Assembly: GCF_963669205.1 (NCBI RefSeq) | Contig: NZ_OY769915.1 | Location: 6,032,501-6,096,500 of the forward strand | DNA: 64,000 bases | Reading direction: 5' to 3' | From: an uncultured Roseibium sp. | GTDB taxonomy: Bacteria > Pseudomonadota > Alphaproteobacteria > Rhizobiales > Stappiaceae | In this document: piece by piece, positions 54,698 to 62,881 of the stretch | Position numbering within the stretch: position 1 is the stretch's first letter | How the letters are laid out: each line of letters begins with the position of its first letter | The notes under the pieces: generated by a model | Databases searched by the model: none | What the model saw: the letters and a program-made list of their open reading frames with translations, nothing else | Told to the model about the DNA's origin: nothing | Made by a program: the position numbers and the translations under genes

Positions 54698-55534
54698 ATG
54701 CTGTTCGATACACACCTGCATCTCATTTACCGGGACCGGCTGGACTATCCCTGGCTGAGCGACGTCGAAGCTCTGAACCAGGACAGCCGGTTCGACGCTT
54801 ACACACGCAACGCCGGCCGCCTCGGGATCGAGGGGTGCCTGCACATGGAAGTGGACGTCGCCGAACAGCTGATTGAAGACGAAACCCGGATGATCGAGGA
54901 GTTGATGGCTGAGCCGGACAGCCTGTTGCGCGGTGCCATTTCCTCCTGCCGCCCGGAGAACGCCGGCTTTCCGGCCTTTCTGGAACGCGCGGCAAGCAAT
55001 CCCGGCGTCAAGGGTCTGAGGCGCGTGCTTCATGTCGTTCCCGACGAAACGAGCACAACGGTAACCTTCCGCGACAACATCAAGAGCATGGCGGGAACGG
55101 GACTGACCTTTGATCTGTGCGTGTTCCCGCGGCAGCATGGCCTGGCCCTGGAGCTGGTCGACCATTGCCCCGATGTTCAGTTTGTCCTCGATCACTGCGG
55201 CGTTCCCGATGTTGCCGCGCAGTCTTTCGACCCCTGGCGGGCAGGCATCAGGGCACTGGCCGAGAGGCCGAACGTGGCCGCCAAGATTTCCGGGGTTATT
55301 GCCTATGGCGATCCGGACACATGGACCCTTGAGGACATAAGACCCTATGTCGACGAAACCGTGGAGGCATTCGGCACCGACCGGATTGTCTGGGGCTCCG
55401 ACAGCCCGGTCTGTAATCTCGGGGGCGGTCTCGCGATCTGGGTGGCCGCCACGCACAACCTGACCGCTGGTTGGTCTGATGACGAAAGAAACGCGCTTTA
55501 TCGTCTCAACGCTTGCAGGCTGTGGCAGCTCTAA
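54698..55534 (+). CDS. Amidohydrolase-2 family lactonase (COG3618)
   Basis: 278 aa TIM-barrel hydrolase. It begins MLFDTHLHLIYRDRLDYPWL with the HxH metal pair, has FVLDHCGVPD in the middle and ends with IVWGSDSPVCNLGGG carrying the catalytic Asp. Related enzymes open sugar lactones such as L-fucono-1,5-lactone, or 2-pyrone-4,6-dicarboxylate. In this cluster it is a second candidate lactonase next to SMP-30. It is the first gene of the right-hand operon. Confidence 0.9.
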   Translation: MLFDTHLHLIYRDRLDYPWLSDVEALNQDSRFDAYTRNAGRLGIEGCLHMEVDVAEQLIEDETRMIEELMAEPDSLLRGAISSCRPENAGFPAFLERAASNPGVKGLRRVLHVVPDETSTTVTFRDNIKSMAGTGLTFDLCVFPRQHGLALELVDHCPDVQFVLDHCGVPDVAAQSFDPWRAGIRALAERPNVAAKISGVIAYGDPDTWTLEDIRPYVDETVEAFGTDRIVWGSDSPVCNLGGGLAIWVAATHNLTAGWSDDERNALYRLNACRLWQL

Positions 55535-55573
55535 GGCACACAGGGCTTTTGGACGAGAAACGAGAGGTGCCCG

Positions 55574-56383
55574 GTGTCGGAGAAGGTCAAGGACAACAAG
55601 GAAAGCGGCGAAGCCGACCCGAACCTGAAATACAGCGCGCCGGCTTTGTCGAAGGGGCTCGACATTCTGGAGCTTCTGGCCGAGCAGTCGCAGGGCCTGA
55701 AGAAGGCGGAAATCGCACAAGCGCTCAACCGCTCGATCAGCGAGATCTACCGCATGCTGGCCGTTCTCCAGAGCCGTGGCTACGTGATGCTGGACACTGC
55801 CAGCGAGCGCTATTCCCTGACCATGCGCATGTTCGAGCTGTCCCATCGCTTTCCGCCGACGAAACGCCTGACGGCCGTGGCCGGAGAAATCATGGAAGAA
55901 ACCGCGATCAGGCTGAACCAGTCCGTGCACCTGGCGATCCTCAACGGCAGCGAGATTCTTGTCATCGCACAGGTCGATCCGCCGGGAAACAACATCACAT
56001 CCGTGCGCCTTGGTGCGCGTGTCCCGATGGTGTTCACCTCGTCGGGCGCCTGCCTGAGCTATCAGATGACCCGCGAAAAACGGGCACAGTTGTGCTCGAA
56101 AAATCCGAACTTCACCCAGGAGGCCCTGGAAGTCTTTGAAGACACGGTGCGGCAGGCCACCGAGACGGGCGTTTGCCAGAGCCCGTCAGCGATCATTCAG
56201 GGGGTCCACAACGTCTCCGTTCCCATAATCGGATTTGGCGGAGAGGTCGCCGCCTCGCTGACGGTGCCTTTTGTCAGGCGGCTCATAAAATCCGGCGATC
56301 CGGATATCGACGCGTGCAAGCAGGTGCTGATTGATGCCGGCAGGGAGATTTCGAAAAAGATCGGCGCGGGCGCGGCCGTTTGA
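55574..56383 (+). CDS. IclR-family transcription regulator
   Basis: 269 aa from a GTG. The winged helix is LSKGLDILELLAEQSQGLKKAEIAQALNRSISEIYRMLAVL and the effector domain follows (VHLAILNGSEILVIAQVD, GACLSYQM, GFGGEVAASLTVPF). These regulators usually sense a pathway intermediate. It lies in the operon that starts at the palindromic operator, so it probably controls itself, the transporter operon and the first CoA-transferase. Confidence 0.92.
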   Translation: MSEKVKDNKESGEADPNLKYSAPALSKGLDILELLAEQSQGLKKAEIAQALNRSISEIYRMLAVLQSRGYVMLDTASERYSLTMRMFELSHRFPPTKRLTAVAGEIMEETAIRLNQSVHLAILNGSEILVIAQVDPPGNNITSVRLGARVPMVFTSSGACLSYQMTREKRAQLCSKNPNFTQEALEVFEDTVRQATETGVCQSPSAIIQGVHNVSVPIIGFGGEVAASLTVPFVRRLIKSGDPDIDACKQVLIDAGREISKKIGAGAAV

Positions 56384-56410
56384 ATATCGTTTGGAAGAAA
56401 CAGGAAAGAC

Positions 56411-57559
56411 ATGAGCATGACCGGCGCGATCGCCCTCAAAGGAATGACATGGTCGGACCCGCGCGGCTACGACCCGCTGATCGCGGCGACCGCCGAATTC
56501 GAGGCAGCGAACCCCGGTGTTGCGATCGCCTGGGACAAGAGATCACTGCAGGGATTTGAAAGCACGCCTGTCGATGAACTCGCTGCAGAATACGACCTCA
56601 TGATCATCGACCATCCCCATGTGGGAGCTGCAGCGCGTGAGGGCTGTCTGCTGGCGCTTGATGCATGCATACCGGAAGAGGACCTGACCGCGATTGCCAA
56701 TGAAACGGTCGGCAAGAGCTATGCGAGCTACACGATTGACGGCCATCAATGGGCCCTGCCCGTCGATGCCGCCACGCAGGTGCAGGCGCATCGCCCGGAC
56801 CTCGGCGGACGGGCCGCGACCTGGTCGGATGTGAAGGAGGCGGCGTTGCAGGGCGCCGTCATCCTGCCCATGCGGCCGCCGCACTGTCTCATGTGCGTTT
56901 ATACCCTCGCCGCCAATATCGGTCATCCCTGCGGGTCGGACCGGGAACGCCTGCTGCCGGGACCCGTTGCCAGAACCGTTTTTTCGGAACTGAAAGCCGT
57001 GACCGATCACATCGATCCGGACTGCTTCAAGATGGACCCGATCGCCACGATGGACCGGCTGGCTGAAGACAGTTCGCTGCGCCTGGCGCCGCTCACCTAT
57101 CTCTACAAGGGCTACGCGAACCAGGATTATCGTGCGCACCGCCTCGCCTTTACCGATATTCCGGTGCTCGGATCCTTCGGTCCGGTCGGCTCCGCGCTCG
57201 GCGGAACCGGCCTTGCCGTTTCCAGCCGGACCCGGCAGCCGGAACTCTGCAGCCGTTTCGTCGCCTGGGTCGCCGGCGCGAAGTGCCAGTCGGGTATTTA
57301 TGCGCGGGCGAACGGTCAGCCCGGCAACGCGGTTGCGTGGGGAAGCGCCGAGGTGAACGAGCCGGTTCTTAACGCCTACTGGAATACCAGACTGACACAT
57401 GAGGCGGCCTGGCTGAGGCCCCGGCATGACGGCTACATGGCCTTTCAGCAGCAAGGCTCGGAGATCGTCAATGCGGCGCTGACCGGCGAAACCGCTATCG
57501 ATGAGGCGATCGCGGCGCTTGACGCCGCCTTCGCCGCAAGCTTCCGGGAGGGTGCCTGA
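56411..57559 (+). CDS. Cytosolic homolog of a solute-binding protein
   Basis: 382 aa. It aligns with extracellular solute-binding proteins of ABC transporters (ATAEFEAANPGVAIAWDKRS, YDLMIIDHPHVG, LKAVTDHIDPDCF), but it starts MSMTGAIALKGMTWSDPRGYDP with no signal peptide or lipobox. It should stay in the cytoplasm. It is followed after one base by a CoA-transferase gene and preceded by the IclR gene. I infer a role as an intracellular ligand-binding or chaperone-like partner for the CoA-transferase, or as a sensor; no function is known to me. Confidence 0.8.
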   Translation: MSMTGAIALKGMTWSDPRGYDPLIAATAEFEAANPGVAIAWDKRSLQGFESTPVDELAAEYDLMIIDHPHVGAAAREGCLLALDACIPEEDLTAIANETVGKSYASYTIDGHQWALPVDAATQVQAHRPDLGGRAATWSDVKEAALQGAVILPMRPPHCLMCVYTLAANIGHPCGSDRERLLPGPVARTVFSELKAVTDHIDPDCFKMDPIATMDRLAEDSSLRLAPLTYLYKGYANQDYRAHRLAFTDIPVLGSFGPVGSALGGTGLAVSSRTRQPELCSRFVAWVAGAKCQSGIYARANGQPGNAVAWGSAEVNEPVLNAYWNTRLTHEAAWLRPRHDGYMAFQQQGSEIVNAALTGETAIDEAIAALDAAFAASFREGA

Positions 57560-57560
57560 C

Positions 57561-58694
57561 ATGAGCAACGCACCGTTGAAGGGCCTGAAGATCGTCGATT
57601 TCAGCCAGTTCCTTGCCGGTCCCTATGCAACCCTCCGCCTTGCCGACCTCGGCGCGGACGTGATCAAGATCGAGCGCAGCGGCAAGGGTGACCTCTCCCG
57701 CTATCTCTACGTGTCCGATGTCCTGATTGACGGGGAAAGCACGATTTTCCACGCAATCAACAGGGGCAAACGGTCCCTCGCGCTCGACCTCAAATCGGAA
57801 ACGGACCGGCGGAAGGTGTGGGAGCTGATCGACGAGGCCGATGTCGTCGTGCAGAACTTCCGGCCCGGCGTCATCGAACGGCTTGGCTTCGGTCCGAAGG
57901 AAGTCAGGGAACGGAACCCCCGCATCGTTTATGGCTCCGTCTCCGGCTATGGCAGCGACAATGACTGGTCCACCTTGCCAGGTCAGGACCTGCTGGCGCA
58001 GGCGCGCAGCGGTGTCATGTGGCTGACGGGGGCGGAACAGCACGGACCGGTCGCCATAGGTCTGCCCGTCGCCGACGTGCTGGCCGGCGCGGCCCTTGCG
58101 CAGGGCATCCTGGCGCTGCTGGTCCGGCGCGGCATCACCGGTGAAGGCGGCGTTGTCGAAACGAGCCTGATCGAAGCGATCACCGACCTGCAGTTCGAGC
58201 TCTTGTCGACCTTCCTGAATGACGGCCGTCAGACACCGACCCGTCCGCGCAACAACCCCGCCCATGCCTATCTCGCCGCTCCCTATGGCGTCTATCAGAC
58301 GGCCGACGGCCATATGGCAATCGCCATGAATGACCTTCAGGCGCTCTTCCGGTGCCTTGGGATCTCCGCGTCTCTTGAGGGTCTGGACCCGTTCGAGGAC
58401 CGTGATGTGATCGCGCGGCTGCTTGCCGATCAGGTCGCCGCACAGCCGACACAGGCGTGGCTGGACAAGATGGACGACGCGGATCTGTGGGCGGCCCCCG
58501 TCATGGACTGGCACCAGCTGGTCAACTCCGGGATACTCCAGGAACTCGGCATGATCGGCGAAACACGGCGCGGAGACGAGAGCTTCAATACGCTGCTGTC
58601 GCCCCTGCGCATTGATGGCAGCCGCCCGGCGGCACAGGGCCCCGCGCCCTATCTGGGCGAAGAACCGCTTTCCTGGTCATCGCCAACCGACTGA
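57561..58694 (+). CDS. CaiB/BaiF class III CoA-transferase (second copy)
   Basis: 377 aa. The catalytic aspartate is Asp172 (GLPVADVLAG), in the same position as Asp170 of the first copy. It shares the order of conserved blocks with that copy (FSQFLAGPYATLRLADLGAD, VVVQNFRPGVIERLGFG), and both appear to be about 40% identical by eye. It ends the operon that includes the cytosolic binding protein. Together the two copies flank the whole island, hinting at a module duplicated around the transporter. Confidence 0.9.
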   Translation: MSNAPLKGLKIVDFSQFLAGPYATLRLADLGADVIKIERSGKGDLSRYLYVSDVLIDGESTIFHAINRGKRSLALDLKSETDRRKVWELIDEADVVVQNFRPGVIERLGFGPKEVRERNPRIVYGSVSGYGSDNDWSTLPGQDLLAQARSGVMWLTGAEQHGPVAIGLPVADVLAGAALAQGILALLVRRGITGEGGVVETSLIEAITDLQFELLSTFLNDGRQTPTRPRNNPAHAYLAAPYGVYQTADGHMAIAMNDLQALFRCLGISASLEGLDPFEDRDVIARLLADQVAAQPTQAWLDKMDDADLWAAPVMDWHQLVNSGILQELGMIGETRRGDESFNTLLSPLRIDGSRPAAQGPAPYLGEEPLSWSSPTD

Positions 58695-58759
58695 CGCAAC
58701 AACCCGGCCTCCGGCAGGCTCGAGCAGGCCCTTGACAGGCGGCGTGCGGATAACGGTAT

Positions 58760-59028
58760 CTAGGGTCAGGACCCATTCATTTGGATGAATTGGTAGGGAT
58801 GAATTTGTTCGGATACGAGGCGCAAAGCTGCAGGAAACCGTCCGGTTTCCAAAGATTTGCAACGACGTTGCCGGGCAAATTCACCCTATCCCTGCGGGAC
58901 GCAAAAACAGCTTCGATCTGCTGCGTCAAACCGCTCAACCGGGCAGAAAGCCCGCTTGTCGCGCTTTTCCTTGCAGCTCATTGCCGTTTGCTGCGCCAAT
59001 TAACCAAATTAATGGGTCCTGACCCTAG
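58760..59028. repeat. Miniature inverted-repeat element, family A copy 2
   Basis: 269 bp flanked by CTAG (58760-58763 and 59025-59028), with terminal inverted repeats of about 21 bp. It is the reverse complement of the element at 8891-9160. It lies between the CoA-transferase gene and the cupin regulator, and may separate the two transcripts. The flanks GGTAT and GGTAC (one mismatch) abut the ends. No transposase is present. The rest of 58695-59177 is non-coding leader for the regulator. Confidence 0.85.
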
Positions 59029-59177
59029 GTACGGGCTCAGGTTTCCTGCTGCTCATCCGCTCTCGGAAAGAACATTCTTGAAATGACGAAACACGCAAAA
59101 CCCGGGAAGAAGGCAGCTGATAAACCGGCCGCGGCACCAAAGGGAGCACAGGGAGCCTGACGCAAAATCCGCATCAG

Positions 59178-59774
59178 GTGACCGAAAAGCGGGAAAAGAA
59201 GCTCGAACTCGCCATCGGACGGGAAGTGCGCGAACACCGCAAGCAACTCGGCATAACGGTCGCGGACCTCGCCTCGGCGACCGGGCTTTCGCTCGGCATG
59301 CTGTCGAAACTCGAAAACGGCATGATTTCGCCGTCCCTCTCCACCCTGCAGTCCGTTACCGGCGCCCTGGGGATCCCGATCACCGATCTCTTCAAACGCT
59401 ACGAGGAGCCGCGCAACGCCGTTTTCGTCAAATCCGGCGAAGGCGTCGAGATCGAACGCCGCGGCACAAGGGCCGGGCACCAGTACAATCTTCTTGGACA
59501 CATCGAGAACAACACCAGCGGCGTCATCGTTGAGCCCTATGTGATCAGCCTGACGGAGGAATCGGATGTCTTTCCAACCTTTCAGCACCTGGGCACGGAA
59601 CTGATCTACATGCTCCAGGGCAAGGTCATCTACCGGCACGGAGATGCGACCTATGAAATGGAAGCAGGCGACAGTCTTTTCTTCGACGCCGATGCACCGC
59701 ATGGACCAGAGGTTCTTGTCGACCTGCCGATCCGCTACCTGTCTGTCATTTCCTATCCGCAGAAGACCACCTGA
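59178..59774 (+). CDS. XRE-family regulator with C-terminal cupin
   Basis: 198 aa from a GTG. The helix-turn-helix is LGITVADLASATGLSLGMLSKLENG and the cupin starts after residue ~110 (FPTFQHLGTELIYMLQGKVIYRHGD). Relatives have a longer N-terminus. In another frame, an ATG at 59083 opens KHAKPGKKAADKPAAAPKG, which would join the regulator frame before SLTQNPHQV if one base were added near 59140-59146. The gene therefore appears frameshifted by one base, in an AAAGGG run. It likely controls the glxBCD-glnT genes. Confidence 0.82.
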   Translation: MTEKREKKLELAIGREVREHRKQLGITVADLASATGLSLGMLSKLENGMISPSLSTLQSVTGALGIPITDLFKRYEEPRNAVFVKSGEGVEIERRGTRAGHQYNLLGHIENNTSGVIVEPYVISLTEESDVFPTFQHLGTELIYMLQGKVIYRHGDATYEMEAGDSLFFDADAPHGPEVLVDLPIRYLSVISYPQKTT

Positions 59775-59901
59775 TTGGGTCCATGCCCTTGTGATCTACT
59801 GCTGACAATATTCCTTTCAGGAAAATATTATTCTTCATAGTTGAGTCACGCGCATTGGCCTGATAACGTCCGTCCAAATTCGAAACGGAGGTTTGCACGC
59901 A

Positions 59902-60800
59902 ATGTGCGGCATTGTTGGATTGTTTCTGAAAGACAAGACCCTTGAGCCGGAGCTCGGGCGGCTGTTGTCGGAGATGCTCGTCACGATGACGGGGCGCGGA
60001 CCGGACAGCGCCGGCATCGCCATCTACACACACGGCGTTGAAGACCGGGGAAAGATCACCGTTCAGTCACAGACTCCGGAAACCGACTTCAAGACACTTG
60101 AGGCGGATCTTTCCGGAGCATTGGGAACGGGCGTCGGCGTCGAGGTCAAATCCACCCATGCGATCATCACGCTTCCCGAAGACAGGGTGCCTGAAGCGCG
60201 CGCTACCGTGAAACGCCTGAGGCCCGATGTCACCGTCATGAGCGCCGGTTCGACTGTCGAGATCTTCAAGGAAGTCGGTTTGCCGAAAGGACGTGGCAGA
60301 TCGTTTCGATATTGCCGGCATGTCCGGAAGCCACGGCATCGGCCACACCCGGATGGCCACGGAATCGGCCGTCACGACGAACGGCGCGCACCCGTTCTCC
60401 ACCGGTCCGGACCAGTGCCTGGTGCATAACGGGTCGCTCTCCAATCACAACAATCTGCGCCGTGAGCTCATCCGGGCCGGGCAGACGTTCGAGACCGAAA
60501 ATGACAGCGAGGTCGCGGCCGCTTACCTGTCGCACAAGCTGCAAAACGGCAGCTCGCTCGGTGAAGCGCTGGAAAGCGGTCTGAGCGATCTGGACGGATT
60601 TCTACACCTTCGTCGTCGGCACGCGCTCCGGCTTCGGGGTCGTGCGCGACCCGATTGCCTGCAAGCCAGCCGTCATGGCGGAGACAGACCAGTACGTCGC
60701 CTTCGGCTCGGAATACTGCGCGCTCGCCGACCTGCCGGGCATCGAGACCGCCAGGATCTGGGAACCCGAACCGGCAACCGTCTATTTCTGGGAGCATTGA
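59902..60800 (+). pseudogene. glxB: GlxB, glutamine amidotransferase subunit (N-methylglutamate synthase type), frameshifted twice
   Basis: The reading needs three frames to rebuild a 298-aa protein that starts MCGIVGLF (Cys nucleophile after Met removal) and ends TVYFWEH. Shift 1: an extra G at 60289-60290 (AAAGG) after GLPK, before DVADRFDIAGMSGSHG. Shift 2: an extra T in TTT at 60599-60601, before FYTFVVGTRSGFG. Without both, the frame is broken. It has a GGAGG ribosome site. In methylamine users the MgsA homolog works with subunits B and C to make N-methylglutamate; in others the role is unknown. It may be a sequencing artefact. Confidence 0.8.
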
Positions 60801-60802
60801 CC

Positions 60803-61489
60803 GTGCGCACATTCGACCTGTCGGCCCAGCCGCTTCGCGAGCTCAACCAGGCCCTCCACACCATAGGTGACGGCAGCAACGACACCACGTTTGAAATCCT
60901 GAACCCGCGCGGAAGTCACGCCGTTGCGGTCGGCATCGATGCGCCCGTCAATGTCGATGTGCGCGGGAGCGTCGGGTATTACTGCGCGGGCATGAATTCC
61001 GAAGCCTCCGTGACCGTGCACGGTAATGCAGGCCCGGGTGTTGCCGAGAACATGATGTCCGGAACCGTGATCGTCAAAGGCGACGCCAGCCAGTATGCGG
61101 GTGCAACCGGGCATGGCGGTCTCCTCGTCGTCGAAGGCAACGCTTCCTCGCGCTGCGGCATTTCCATGAAAGGCATCGACATTGTCGTGAAGGGCAACAT
61201 CGGCCATATGTCCGCGTTCATGGCGCAGGCGGGCAATCTGGTCGTTCTGGGCGATGCCGGTGATGCACTTGGCGACTCGCTCTACGAGGCGTCCTTGTTC
61301 GTGCGCGGTTCGGTAAAGAGCCTGGGCGCCGACTGCATCGCCAAGGAAATGCGGCCCGAGCACCTGGAGCGCCTGAGTGGCCTGCTCGAAAAGGCGGGTA
61401 TCAGCGACGTAAAACCGAAGGAATTCACCCGCTACGGATCTGCCCGCAAGCTCTACAATTTCGACATCGACAATGCGGACGCATACTGA
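60803..61489 (+). CDS. glxC: GlxC, glutamate synthase-like beta-helix subunit
   Basis: 228 aa from a GTG (reading MRTFDLSAQPLREL). It is a right-handed beta-helix like the C-terminal domain of glutamate synthase alpha: repeated GTVIVKGDA, GLLVVEGNA, IVVKGNIGH, VVLGDAG and ASLFVRGSV. It is the subunit B type of N-methylglutamate synthase. It follows the broken glxB gene after 2 bp. The open frame continues upstream into glxB, so only the GTG marks the start. Confidence 0.87.
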   Translation: MRTFDLSAQPLRELNQALHTIGDGSNDTTFEILNPRGSHAVAVGIDAPVNVDVRGSVGYYCAGMNSEASVTVHGNAGPGVAENMMSGTVIVKGDASQYAGATGHGGLLVVEGNASSRCGISMKGIDIVVKGNIGHMSAFMAQAGNLVVLGDAGDALGDSLYEASLFVRGSVKSLGADCIAKEMRPEHLERLSGLLEKAGISDVKPKEFTRYGSARKLYNFDIDNADAY

Positions 61490-61499
61490 GGGGCCAGCC

Positions 61500-62828
61500 A
61501 TGTCAACCAACAAGCCGATCACGACCCCGCGCCCGTCCGCGACCTTTGACGACTACACGCTTTCCGAAATCCGCCGCGCTGCCGCGACCGGGATCTACGA
61601 CATCCGCGGCGGCGGCGCGAAGCGCAAGGTTCCGCATTTCGACGACCTGCTCTTTCTCGGCGCGTCCATGTCGCGCTATCCGCTGGAAGGCTACCGCGAG
61701 ACCTGCAACACCAATGTGGTGCTCGGGTCGCGCTTCGCGAAGAAGCCGATCGAGCTCAAGATCCCGATCACGATCGCGGGCATGAGCTTCGGCTCCCTGT
61801 CCGGCCCGGCGAAGGAGGCCCTTGGACGCGGCGCAACACTGGCCGGCACGTCCACGACGACCGGCGACGGCGGCATGACCGAGGAAGAGCGCGGCCATTC
61901 CGAACTGCTCGTCTACCAGTATCTGCCGTCCAGATACGGCATGAACCCGCGTGATCTCAGGCGCGCCGACGCGATCGAAGTCGTTGTCGGCCAGGGAGCG
62001 AAACCCGGCGGCGGCGGCATGCTGCTCGGGCAGAAGATCTCCGACCGCGTCGCCGAAATGCGGACCCTTCCCAAGGGGATCGACCAGCGCTCGGCCTGCC
62101 GGCATCCGGACTGGACCGGTCCGGACGATCTGGAGATCAAGATCCACGAACTGCGCGAAATCACCGACTGGCAAAAGCCGATCTACGTCAAGATCGGCGG
62201 GGCACGGCCTTACTATGACACGGCCCTTGCGGTGAAGGCCGGGGCGGATGTCGTCGTTCTTGACGGCATGCAGGGCGGCACCGCGGCCACCCAGGAAGTC
62301 TTCATCGAACATGTCGGCCAGCCAACGCTCGCCTGTATCCGTCCGGCGGTGCAGGCGCTTCAGGATCTCGGCATGCACCGGGAAGTCCAGCTTGTCATTT
62401 CGGGAGGTATCCGCAACGGTGCGGACGTGGCCAAGGCGCTGGCGCTCGGCGCGGACGCGGTGTCCATAGGATCGGCCGCGTTGGTTGCCATCGGCGACAA
62501 CGACCCGCGCTGGGAAGAAGACTATCAAAAGCTCGGCACGACAGCCGGCGCCTATGACGACTGGCACGAAGGCCAGGACCCCGCAGGCATCTCCACCCAG
62601 GACCCGGACCTGATGAAGCGGGTCGATCCGGTTGCCGCGGGACGGCGTCTTGCCAATTATCTGAAAGTGATGACCCTTGAGACTCAGACAATCGCGCGCG
62701 CCTGCGGTAAGAACCATGTCCATAACCTGGAACCGGAAGACCTGTGCGCCCTGACGATTGAATCGGCGGCGATGGCGGGCGTGCCTCTGGCCGGCACCGA
62801 CTGGATTCCGGGCAGGAAGACCTTCTAG
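61500..62828 (+). CDS. glxD: GlxD, FMN-dependent glutamate synthase-like subunit
   Basis: 442 aa. The FMN-binding glutamate synthase domain is clear: ITIAGMSFGSLSGPAKEALGRGA, DGGMTEEERGHS, GQGAKPGGGGMLLGQKIS, VLDGMQGGTAATQEVF and ISGGIRNGADVAKALALGADA. It is the subunit C type of N-methylglutamate synthase. It lies 10 bp after glxC and 53 bp before a glutamine synthetase gene. Confidence 0.92.
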   Translation: MSTNKPITTPRPSATFDDYTLSEIRRAAATGIYDIRGGGAKRKVPHFDDLLFLGASMSRYPLEGYRETCNTNVVLGSRFAKKPIELKIPITIAGMSFGSLSGPAKEALGRGATLAGTSTTTGDGGMTEEERGHSELLVYQYLPSRYGMNPRDLRRADAIEVVVGQGAKPGGGGMLLGQKISDRVAEMRTLPKGIDQRSACRHPDWTGPDDLEIKIHELREITDWQKPIYVKIGGARPYYDTALAVKAGADVVVLDGMQGGTAATQEVFIEHVGQPTLACIRPAVQALQDLGMHREVQLVISGGIRNGADVAKALALGADAVSIGSAALVAIGDNDPRWEEDYQKLGTTAGAYDDWHEGQDPAGISTQDPDLMKRVDPVAAGRRLANYLKVMTLETQTIARACGKNHVHNLEPEDLCALTIESAAMAGVPLAGTDWIPGRKTF

Positions 62829-62881
62829 AGAAATAAGAGACAAGTGACAGTCAGCTTTCCAATCGGGAACGAGGAGTATCC

